The position numbers were made by a program, and so were the translations under genes. Positions 16,479 through 23,516 of a stretch of DNA of 64,000 nt are shown one piece after another. The notes below the pieces were generated by a model. That model was not told the DNA's origin and searched no databases. It worked only from the letters and a program-made list of their open reading frames with translations. The first letter of the stretch is position 1. The number at the start of each line of letters is the position of its first letter. The stretch spans positions 1-64,000 of the forward strand of contig CAYRES010000010.1 in the NCBI GenBank assembly GCA_964423425.1. The letters are read 5' to 3'. The DNA is from CAYRES01 sp964423425 (GTDB lineage: Bacteria > Actinomycetota > Thermoleophilia > RBG-16-64-13).

Positions 16479-17021
16479 GTGAGCCTTCTCCGACAGCTCC
16501 TCCGCCGGGCGGCGAGACCTTCCACGACCGGACGGCTCTGCTCGCGCGGGCTGAGCGGCCCGGGCCGGCGTTTGCCTCTGCTCATGACCGCCCTCCTCGC
16601 GCTGCTTCTCGGCCTTCAGGCGGCGGGCTGCAGCGGCCCGGCAGACGATGCCAATGAGCCCAACGACCGAGTCGAGGAGGCAACCGTGCTCATAGCGGGA
16701 GCGGAGGTAGAAGGCGCGTTCTCCCCGCCCCGCGATTCACGGAACGACACCGACATCTTCCGCCTGGACATCGACGGAGAAGGCCCAACGGCCGTGGTGG
16801 TCACTCTCTCCGGCGGCCAGACCCAGGAGACCATGCTGCAGATGGGCATCATCACTCCAGACGGCCCCGAACGAATCATGTGGCCGGTCTGGCAGAGAGA
16901 GGAAACGACGGGCACGCAGGTGCTCCGGGGGACGGTCGGTGGACCGTCAACACTCATCGTGGTACTGCAGGGCACCAAGGGTATCTATACCCTATCGGCC
17001 CTGGCAACGGTCGCCGAGTAG
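16479..17021 (+). CDS. Putative lipoprotein with PPC-like domain
   Basis: A probable secreted lipoprotein of about 180 residues. An Arg-rich head leads to a hydrophobic segment (MTALLALLLGLQA) ending at a lipobox-like AAGC. After the Cys, the sequence ANEPNDRVEEATVL is the typical onset of a bacterial pre-peptidase C-terminal (PPC) beta-sandwich domain, followed by DTDIFRLDIDG, a conserved PPC strand, and a TLIVVLQG strand near the end. PPC domains are usually attached to secreted enzymes; here the domain stands alone. Start choice is uncertain: GTG 16479 (GGGAGAG upstream) or ATG 16584, which would put the signal at the very N-terminus. The next gene, also a lipoprotein, starts 45 bases on. 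Confidence 0.65.
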   Translation: MSLLRQLLRRAARPSTTGRLCSRGLSGPGRRLPLLMTALLALLLGLQAAGCSGPADDANEPNDRVEEATVLIAGAEVEGAFSPPRDSRNDTDIFRLDIDGEGPTAVVVTLSGGQTQETMLQMGIITPDGPERIMWPVWQREETTGTQVLRGTVGGPSTLIVVLQGTKGIYTLSALATVAE

Positions 17022-17065
17022 CCATCACCGAGTCGGGGCATCTCACGGGGAGGAAGGGGGCGACG

Positions 17066-18325
17066 ATGCTCGCATACGACCGAAAGGGATTCTGGCCTAC
17101 GGGGAGGGCCCCCAAAGAGCCTCCAGGAACCGCACGCACGCTGTGCTCGCCACTGGTCGCCGTGTTCGTTGCGACCTGCCTCCTCGCCATGGTGACGTGT
17201 GGGTGCAGTGTGAACGTCGACTGGGGGGAGGATAAACAGGGGGGTACAATCCCCTCGCTCAACGGTGAGGATTCCACCTCAACGACCGCCGCAGGCGGCG
17301 TGACCGGTGGCACCACGGCTACAACCGTGGCGGCGGAAACCCTGTTCACCAGAGTCTCCCGGGAAGAAGTGCAGAGGCGGCTCGCCCTTCCCCCGTTCGC
17401 GTACGTGTCGGAGATGGACACCGGCGGCGGGTGGCAGTTCGTGGGCAAGATCGCCTATGTGGACGCCCTCGCCAACCGCGTGGCGCATAGGCCCAGGGCC
17501 GGGATACAGCCCGTCGGCATCGCTGTGAACCCTGACGGGACCGTCTTCTATGTGAGCGACACCTACAAGCCGGTGGTCCACATCATGGACTGCGAGACGC
17601 ACGAGAAGAAGGGTGAGATCGTCCTGCCCGGCATCGAACCAACGGACGTACTCAGCTGGTCGAGGAAAGTGGCGGAAGGACCCGTGTCATACCAAGAGGT
17701 GGGAGGATGTACGGGAGCCCTCGCGGTCACGCCCGACGGTGAGAAGCTGCTTGTCTGCACCAAAGCCGGCCTACAGATCGTCGACCTTGGCACGGGGTTG
17801 TCGGAGCGCACCCTAGCCGACGTACACGGCTTCAAGGTGGCGGTGAGCTTTGACGGCACCCGGGCCTACGTCGCGACCCACGATTGGTTCACACGTGAAG
17901 CCCGGAGGCTCGAGGAGTGGTTCGCGCTCACTGAAGAAGGCGTAGGAGGAAGCCTCACCGTGCTTGACACCAGCTCGTGGCAGATAGTGGCGAGCCGAGA
18001 ATGCGGCCTTGCAGGAGGGCTCGCTGTCCAGCCCGACGACTCCCTCCTCCACCTGAGCGACCTGACGGAAGACGCACTGAGAGTGATCGACGCCCAGACC
18101 CTGGCAGACGTCGCGCTCGTGCCGGTCGGGAAGTCGAAGCCCACCGGCGTAGGGGTGTTGCCAGACGGCTCCAAGGTCTATGTGGTGTGTGCCGGAGAGG
18201 CGCGAGTGGCTGGAAACGCACCCCTCACCACCGAAAGAATCGGGGCATCGGGGGAATGGTTCTGCGCTGTCATCACCACCGACGACTTCACCATCAGGAA
18301 GAAGATACCGCTCGACATGTACTGA
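17066..18325 (+). CDS. YVTN-type beta-propeller lipoprotein, interrupted by TGA
   Basis: A secreted lipoprotein with a seven-bladed-propeller-like repeat domain. Signal helix and lipobox (LLAMVTCGCS) end near residue 50, followed by a Thr/Ser-rich linker (TSTTAAGGVTGGTTATT). Blades are marked by repeats such as GIAVNPDGTVFYVSD, ALAVTPDGEKLLVC, KVAVSFDGTRAYVAT and GVGVLPDGSKVYVVC. ATG 17066 follows GGAAGGGGG. The frame ends at TGA 18323-18325 after PLDMY, yet the same frame continues with PYEIAVRSDGKEAYVSGG, clearly another blade. The encoded protein (419 residues) therefore lacks at least one blade unless the TGA is read through. Probably co-transcribed with the preceding lipoprotein gene. 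Confidence 0.75.
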   Translation: MLAYDRKGFWPTGRAPKEPPGTARTLCSPLVAVFVATCLLAMVTCGCSVNVDWGEDKQGGTIPSLNGEDSTSTTAAGGVTGGTTATTVAAETLFTRVSREEVQRRLALPPFAYVSEMDTGGGWQFVGKIAYVDALANRVAHRPRAGIQPVGIAVNPDGTVFYVSDTYKPVVHIMDCETHEKKGEIVLPGIEPTDVLSWSRKVAEGPVSYQEVGGCTGALAVTPDGEKLLVCTKAGLQIVDLGTGLSERTLADVHGFKVAVSFDGTRAYVATHDWFTREARRLEEWFALTEEGVGGSLTVLDTSSWQIVASRECGLAGGLAVQPDDSLLHLSDLTEDALRVIDAQTLADVALVPVGKSKPTGVGVLPDGSKVYVVCAGEARVAGNAPLTTERIGASGEWFCAVITTDDFTIRKKIPLDMY

Positions 18326-18511
18326 CCCTACGAGATAGCCGTCCGGTCGGACGGCAAGGAGGCGTACGTGAGCGGTGGCTACATCAACCACGCCGTGGTC
18401 ATCGACACCGTGAATGACGAAGCGCTGGGCGACTGCGGGGAACCTGCAGCGCCCACCGTCGGCGTGGCGGTGCGTCCTTCTGGTGGGGCAGCGACTACGT
18501 TGAAGTCCTGA
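18326..18511 (+). pseudogene. In-frame continuation of the propeller gene beyond the TGA
   Basis: Sixty-one sense codons follow the TGA in the same frame before the next stop at 18509-18511. They encode a recognisable blade (PYEIAVRSDGKEAYVSGGY, then NHAVVIDTVNDE). Near the end another frame also looks coding (GSDYVEVLKDSW), which hints at a second lesion and favours decay. A 7-bp hairpin with a GGTC loop (18338-18355) lies just after the TGA. Confidence 0.6.
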
Positions 18512-18629
18512 AGGATTCGTGGTAGATATGGGGACGCAGGCGGTGCCGCAATAGCGGCCCGGCCTGCGTCCGAATCTTTCGGCAGAGTCGCCTCCCGGAA
18601 GCACCCGGTGAGCCCATGCTGTCATGTGA

Positions 18630-18657
18630 AGGGCCCGGCCTCGGCAAAGCCGGCCCT
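18630..18657. terminator. Weak terminator-like hairpin
   Basis: AGGGCC-C-GGC pairs with GCC-GGCCCT around a short loop. It is downstream of the propeller gene and upstream of the acs promoter. No T-run, so intrinsic termination is uncertain. Confidence 0.35.
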
Positions 18658-18689
18658 ACCTGTGGCGTATGGAGGGCTTTTCCCGCTTC

Positions 18690-18698
18690 TGGTATACT
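18690..18698 (+). promoter_or_regulatory. Extended -10 promoter for acs
   Basis: TGG followed by TATACT (18693-18698) is a good extended -10 element, about 100 bases before the acs start. No convincing -35 is seen, as is common with extended -10 promoters. GGAGGAC at 18794-18800 is the ribosome-binding site. Confidence 0.5.
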
Positions 18699-18804
18699 CG
18701 TGCCGCTCTTTCGCCTGCCCGCCCATAGCGGAGTCATGCCTTCCGGGGCGCCCGCAGGCCGCAACGTAAGCCCATAAAGCCCAGCAACAAAGCGGAGGAC
18801 GATA

Positions 18805-20760
18805 GTGGCAGACGAAAAGCTTGTTTTTCCGGTACCGGAGAATCTCAAGAAGACCGCCTGGGTCAACAGCGAAGAACAGTACAAGGAGATGTACGACCGG
18901 TCGCTGAACGATGCCGACAACTTCTGGGCGGAAGCGGCCGACGAGTACCTCAAGTGGACCAAGAAGTGGGACAAGGTACAGGATCACGACTGGGCCAAGG
19001 CCAAAGTACAGTGGTTCGTGGGTGGCAAGCTGAACGCCACCTACAACTGCCTCGACAAGTGGATGGGCACCCCCACCGAGAACAAGATCGCCTACTACTT
19101 CGAGGCCGATCATCCAGACAACAGCTACACGCTCACCTACCGCGAGCTCTACGATGCCGTCGTGAAGATGGCCAACGGCCTCAAGAAGCTGGGTGTCAAG
19201 AAGGGCGATCGGGTGGCCATGTACCTCCCGATGATCCCTTCGCTCCCCATCGCCATGCTGGCGTGCGCCCGCCTCGGCGCCATCCACATGGTGTGCTTCG
19301 GCGGCTTCTCGGCTGAGGCCCTGCGCGACCGCCTGAACGACGCGGGTGCCAAGGTCCTCATCACCACCGACGGCTCTCTCCGCGGCGGTAAGAAGGTCGA
19401 CGCCAAGGGTTCCGCCGACGCCGCCATGGCCCAGGCGCCCAGCGTCGAGAAGTGCGTCGTGGTCAAGCACACCGGTGTCGACATCAACTGGGTTGAAGGC
19501 CGTGACCTGTGGTGGGACGACATCATGGCCGACGCCGACAATGCCAAAGATTGCCCCTGCGTGGACGTCGATGCCGAGGATCCGCTCTTCATCCTCTACA
19601 CGTCTGGTTCCACAGGCAAGCCGAAGGGTGTGCTCCACACCACCGCCGGTTACCTGCTCTACGGCGCCTACACGTTCAAGCTGGCCTTCGACTACCACGA
19701 CGGTGACGTGTTCTTCTGCACGGCCGATATCGGCTGGGTAACGGGCCACACCTACTGCGTGTACGCTCCTCTCATCAATGGCGCCATCTCCGTGCTGTTT
19801 GAAGGCGTCCCCAGCTATCCCGACTATAGCCGCTTCTGGAAGATCTGTGAGCGCTACAAGGTCAACCAGCTGTACACCGCCCCCACGGCTCTGCGCGCCA
19901 TCGCCAAGGAAGGCGACCAGTGGCTGGAAGGCGTCGACCTCTCCTCGCTCCGCATCCTCGGTTCGGTGGGCGAGCCCATCAACCCGGAAGTGTGGCTCTG
20001 GTACTACAACAAGATCGGCGGCGGCCGCTGCCCGATCGTTGACACCTGGTGGCAGACCGAGACCGGCGGCCACATGTGCCTGCCGCTCCCCGGTGCCGTG
20101 GCCTCCAAGCCGGGCCACGTGGGCCGTCCCTTCTTCGGGGTCGAAGTTGAGCTCCTCGACGCCGACGGCCAGCCCGTCACCGAACCCGGTGTGGCCGGTA
20201 ACGTCGTCATCAAGAGGCCGTGGCCGGGCATGATGCGCGGTGTCTACGGCGACCCGCAGCGCTTCTTCGACACATACTTCGTCCAGAACGAGGGCTACTA
20301 CACCGCCGGCGACGGTGGCATCCGTGACGAAGACGGTGACTATCGCATCACCGGCCGGGTCGACGACGTCATCAACGTCTCCGGCCACCGTATGGGCACC
20401 GCCGAAGTGGAATCGGCTCTTGTGAGCCACGAAGCCGTGGCCGAGGCCGCCGTGGTAGGCATGCCTCACGACATCAAGGGTCAGGGCATTTACGCATTCG
20501 TCACCTTGAACACCGGTGTCGATGGTGACGACGCCCTGCGCAAGACGCTCGTGACTCACGTGCGCAAGGAGATCGGCCCCATCGCCAGCCCCGACGTCAT
20601 CCAGTGGGCTCCCGGTCTGCCGAAGACCCGTTCGGGCAAGATCATGCGCCGTATCCTCAAGAAGATCGCCGCCAATGACATCGGCGATATGGGCGATACT
20701 TCGACGCTCGCCGAGCCGGAAGTGGTCGACGACCTCGTGAAGAACCGCGCCATTCAGTAG
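18805..20760 (+). CDS. acs: Acetyl-coenzyme A synthetase
   Basis: AMP-forming acetate-CoA ligase: acetate, ATP and CoA give acetyl-CoA, AMP and pyrophosphate. The 651-residue length is standard. Landmarks are the N-terminal ACS domain (YKEMYDRSLNDADNFW), GGFSAEALRDRLNDA, the adenylate loop YTSGSTGKPKGVLHTT near residue 268, DTWWQTETGGHM near 415, the hinge region ITGRVDDVINVSGHRMGT near 518, and the C-terminal catalytic Lys within RSGKIMRRILKKIA, which is also the usual acetylation site. The start is GTG with GGAGGAC four bases upstream. Codon use is strongly biased to C/G-ending codons and almost exclusively AAG for Lys, suggesting high expression. It has its own promoter and a strong terminator. 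Confidence 0.97.
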   Translation: MADEKLVFPVPENLKKTAWVNSEEQYKEMYDRSLNDADNFWAEAADEYLKWTKKWDKVQDHDWAKAKVQWFVGGKLNATYNCLDKWMGTPTENKIAYYFEADHPDNSYTLTYRELYDAVVKMANGLKKLGVKKGDRVAMYLPMIPSLPIAMLACARLGAIHMVCFGGFSAEALRDRLNDAGAKVLITTDGSLRGGKKVDAKGSADAAMAQAPSVEKCVVVKHTGVDINWVEGRDLWWDDIMADADNAKDCPCVDVDAEDPLFILYTSGSTGKPKGVLHTTAGYLLYGAYTFKLAFDYHDGDVFFCTADIGWVTGHTYCVYAPLINGAISVLFEGVPSYPDYSRFWKICERYKVNQLYTAPTALRAIAKEGDQWLEGVDLSSLRILGSVGEPINPEVWLWYYNKIGGGRCPIVDTWWQTETGGHMCLPLPGAVASKPGHVGRPFFGVEVELLDADGQPVTEPGVAGNVVIKRPWPGMMRGVYGDPQRFFDTYFVQNEGYYTAGDGGIRDEDGDYRITGRVDDVINVSGHRMGTAEVESALVSHEAVAEAAVVGMPHDIKGQGIYAFVTLNTGVDGDDALRKTLVTHVRKEIGPIASPDVIQWAPGLPKTRSGKIMRRILKKIAANDIGDMGDTSTLAEPEVVDDLVKNRAIQ

Positions 20761-20788
20761 TACCAACGCGCGCGCACGCGCGCTCCGC

Positions 20789-20830
20789 GGACACAAGAAG
20801 GGCGGCCACTCGGCCGCCCTTCTTGTGTCC
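20789..20830. terminator. acs terminator (19-bp perfect stem)
   Basis: Perfect stem 20789-20807 with 20812-20830 and a 4-base loop ACTC. It lies 28 bases after the acs stop and isolates acs from the next gene. Confidence 0.85.
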
Positions 20831-20927
20831 GGAACGGGCAGCGTTGTAGCTTTTATGCGTTATGCGTGACTGCCTTTCATGCGATAGACTGCAGCTAGCT
20901 ACCAGCCCACAGGAAGGGAGAACCACT

Positions 20928-22292
20928 ATGGCCGACGGCAAGGCCCTCAAGGCGAATGCCCAGAGGATCATCGATCGCGAACTGCAGGTATTCGATGAAC
21001 GTACTCCGGGCAGCATGAAGATGACGGCGGCCGCCAAGAGAGTCATGCCCAAGGGAGTGGCCAGCAACTTCCAGTACTACAATCCGCACCCAGTGGTGGT
21101 AGCCCGCGCCCAAGGCAGCCGCATGTGGGATGTCGACGGCAATGAGTACATCGACTACAACATGGCCTACGGCTCCCTCTTGGCCGGCCATTCCCACCCG
21201 AAGCTCGTCGAGGCAGTGCAGGCTCAGACCCTCGAAGGCACGCTCTACACCAGCCCCTCTCCCCTCAACCTCGAGGTGGCCGAGGAACTCACGCGCCGCT
21301 TTGCCTTCGAGATGGTGCGCTTCACCAACTCCGGCACTGAATCGACTATGGATGCCATCCGTCTGGCGCGCGGTTACACGAATCGCGACAAGATCATCAA
21401 GGCGGAGGGCTGCTACCACGGCCACCACGATGCCGTCATGGTCTCGGTCAAGCCGGAGTTGACCGATTCCGGACCGGCGGCCTTCCCCAGCTCTGTGGCC
21501 TTCTATCACGGCGTTCCGCGTGGAGTGGTCGATGATGTATTGGTGGTCCCCTACAATGACCTCGATGCGTTGGAGCGAATGCTGGCCGCCCATCCCCACG
21601 AGGTCGCCTGTTACATCCTCGAACCTGTTCCGGAAAACATAGGCATCGTGCTTCCCGAGCCGGGCTACCTCGAAGGAGTACTTGAGATCTGCCACCGATA
21701 CGGGACACTCGTCATCTTCGATGAGGTCAAGACCGGCATCACCGCTCATCCGCGCGGGGTCTACGGTGTATATGGCCTCCTCCCCGACATCGTCACGCTC
21801 GCCAAGTCCATCGGAGGCGGAGTGCCTCTAGGGACCTTTGGGGCACGTTCCGAAATCATGGATTGGATCACCAAGGGCATCGTCACGCACCAGGGAACCT
21901 TCAATGGGAATCCCTTGGTCATGGCGGCGGCGCGCGCGGTCCTCAAGGAGATCTGTACCGATGAGGCTTTCGCCGGCGCAGAGGCCCTGAACGACCGTCT
22001 GCTCTCGGGGTGCCGAGCGATTATCGAAGAAGCCGGCCTGCCTGCCCACACAGTGCAGATGGGTGCCAAGGGGTGCGTCACCTACTCGCCGACACCCGTG
22101 CGGAACTACCGTGACTACACACAATGCGACGCCGATCTCGCCTACGCGAACTGGGTGTACAACATCACTCACGGTATCCTTCTACCGCCCGGCCTGGACG
22201 AACAGTGGCTGGTATCGGTGCAGCACTCCCAAGCCGATATCGACCACCACCTTGAGGTGTTCTCCGCCTTCGTGACCGACCTCACCGCGTAG
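20928..22292 (+). CDS. Class III PLP-dependent aminotransferase (glutamate-1-semialdehyde aminomutase-like)
   Basis: A 454-residue class III aminotransferase. Motifs: DVDGNEYIDYNMAYGSLLAGHSHP near residue 70, FTNSGTESTMDAIRLAR near 132, the GCYHGHHDAVMVS loop, IFDEVKTGI near 265 (the Asp contacts the pyridine nitrogen) and LAKSIGGGVPLGTFG near 292 with the PLP Lys. The arrangement resembles glutamate-1-semialdehyde 2,1-aminomutase (HemL), but the N-terminal extension and divergent motifs suggest a paralogue acting on another amine, as many GSAM-like aminotransferases do. ATG 20928 follows AAGGGAG. No haem genes are nearby. The substrate is unknown. Confidence 0.85.
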   Translation: MADGKALKANAQRIIDRELQVFDERTPGSMKMTAAAKRVMPKGVASNFQYYNPHPVVVARAQGSRMWDVDGNEYIDYNMAYGSLLAGHSHPKLVEAVQAQTLEGTLYTSPSPLNLEVAEELTRRFAFEMVRFTNSGTESTMDAIRLARGYTNRDKIIKAEGCYHGHHDAVMVSVKPELTDSGPAAFPSSVAFYHGVPRGVVDDVLVVPYNDLDALERMLAAHPHEVACYILEPVPENIGIVLPEPGYLEGVLEICHRYGTLVIFDEVKTGITAHPRGVYGVYGLLPDIVTLAKSIGGGVPLGTFGARSEIMDWITKGIVTHQGTFNGNPLVMAAARAVLKEICTDEAFAGAEALNDRLLSGCRAIIEEAGLPAHTVQMGAKGCVTYSPTPVRNYRDYTQCDADLAYANWVYNITHGILLPPGLDEQWLVSVQHSQADIDHHLEVFSAFVTDLTA

Positions 22293-22301
22293 CCCGCGGA
22301 G

Positions 22302-22655
22302 TGACTCACGTCCTATCGGCGTCCGCCTCCGATAGCTACGTCAGACGAGTTATTGGGGGGCGGCGTCCCGCAGGGACGCCCCCCCCCACCCCGCCCCCCA
22401 CATGCGGTCACCCGCCGTGACCCACTAGATTCCCGCGAGTACCAAACCCAAAACCACCCACAAACCCCAGCACNNNNNNNNNNTCACTCCCTCCCTCGGG
22501 GGTCCCCCCTCTTTTTCCTCTTTCTGAGGTTTTTTGGGGGGGGGGCGCCCCGCGGGCCCCCCGCCCCCCTCCCGGCCCCGCTCTTGCGGTCACCGGCCGT
22601 GACCAAGTAGATGCCGGCGAGTACCAACGCCAATCCCACGAACAACCACGAGCTC
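22302..22655. other. Mis-scaffolded gap: same 172-bp sequence on both sides of 10 Ns
   Basis: Ns occupy 22474-22483. Bases 22302-22473 and 22484-22655 align without indels at a constant offset of 182. The left copy is clean on its left and error-rich on its right; the right copy is the reverse. The two contigs therefore overlap and should have been merged; the gap length is really negative. A GC-rich hairpin in the middle (22362-22380) probably caused the break. Confidence 0.85.
22362..22380. terminator. GC-rich hairpin at the assembly break
   Basis: GGCGTCCC and GGGACGCC around a GCA loop. It falls in the left copy of the duplicated overlap and, in the corrected sequence, would lie just inside the 3' end of the EamA gene, about 70 bases after the aminotransferase stop. 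It may end transcription from both sides. Confidence 0.45.
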
Positions 22656-23506
22656 AATTCCTCCCTACCCAGCAACGCTCCTGCCAGCACTCCGAACAAG
22701 GGCGTGAGCATGGAGAAGACCGCCAGATTCGTCACGTGATAGCGCTGGATCATCCAGTACCACACCACGTAGCTCGCCGAGGCGATGACGAAGGTCTGGT
22801 AGATGAGAGACCACGCCACCGCCGCCGTGATGTCGATGACGAAGCCTCGCTCGAAGAGCGCCCATGCCGCTAGAAGGAGCGGCACGGAGAACACCAGCTG
22901 GTAGAAGAGCACATGCACCGCACTGATCTGCTGGGGACCCTGGTACCGATCGGACATCCACTTGATGTAGAGCGTAGTACTGCCCCAGAAAAGTGCGCAG
23001 GCGAGTTGCATCAGATCGCCAATCCAGTAGTTGGGGGGAAGATCGCCAGTGCGGGTACCGAACACCGAGATGATGCCGGCAAGCGCAAGCAGGAGGCCGG
23101 CGGCTTTGCCCCAGGTAAGGTGGTCGTACCGGAACAGGAAGTGTGCTCCCACCGCTACCCACAGGGGGTGCGTGTAGATGAAGATGATAGCCCGCGAGGC
23201 ATTCGTGTACTGAAGGCCCGTGTACATGAAGAAGAAATCCAGCCCGAAGAGAACCCCTATGACCACACCGTGCAAGACACGCCTGTCTCTGTGAAACACC
23301 GGTTGCCGCATCACCGTGAGTACCACGACGAATACCGCGGCTGCAACCAGGTTACGCAGCCCGGCCGTGAGGGCAGGCGGGAAGCCCTGCGTGGAGATCT
23401 TCATCATGACCACATTGATGCCCCACAGCAGGCTGATGCCCGCCAGAGCGCCGGCGGCGCCCGGTCCGAGACGCCTGGAAGTGGTGGGAGGAGCGGGTGG
23501 AACCAC
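22532..23506 (-). CDS. EamA/DMT family transporter (3' end corrupted by assembly)
   Basis: An inner-membrane carrier of the drug/metabolite transporter superfamily with about ten hydrophobic helices in two EamA repeats. Repeat one begins ISLLWGINVVMMKIS and contains YTNASRAIIFIYTHPLWVA; repeat two begins ALFWGSTTLYIKW and contains VVWYWMIQRYHVTNLAVFSMLTP. The C-terminus LFVGLALVLAGIYLVTAGDR is reliable; beyond it the frame runs into poor sequence. The expected stop falls at 22532-22534, where this copy reads AAA, but the clean left copy reads TAA at 22352-22350, giving a terminus near ASLRDAAPQ. Start GTG 23506 is 11 bases after leuS ends, so it is probably read with leuS. Substrate unknown. 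Confidence 0.82.
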
Positions 23507-23516
23507 GATTGCCGCT

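Noticed and set aside
18622..20796. 724-codon open frame on the minus strand
   Set aside because: Exact shadow of acs. Its His/Val/Asp-rich composition is what the reverse complement of highly biased codons gives.
20928..22292. hemL, glutamate-1-semialdehyde aminomutase proper
   Set aside because: The fold fits, but no haem gene is nearby and motif wording differs; many paralogues share the motifs, so no gene symbol was given.
22474..22590. Coding sequence across the N gap (Gly/Pro/Arg-rich)
   Set aside because: It is error-rich contig end duplicated from the flank, not real sequence.
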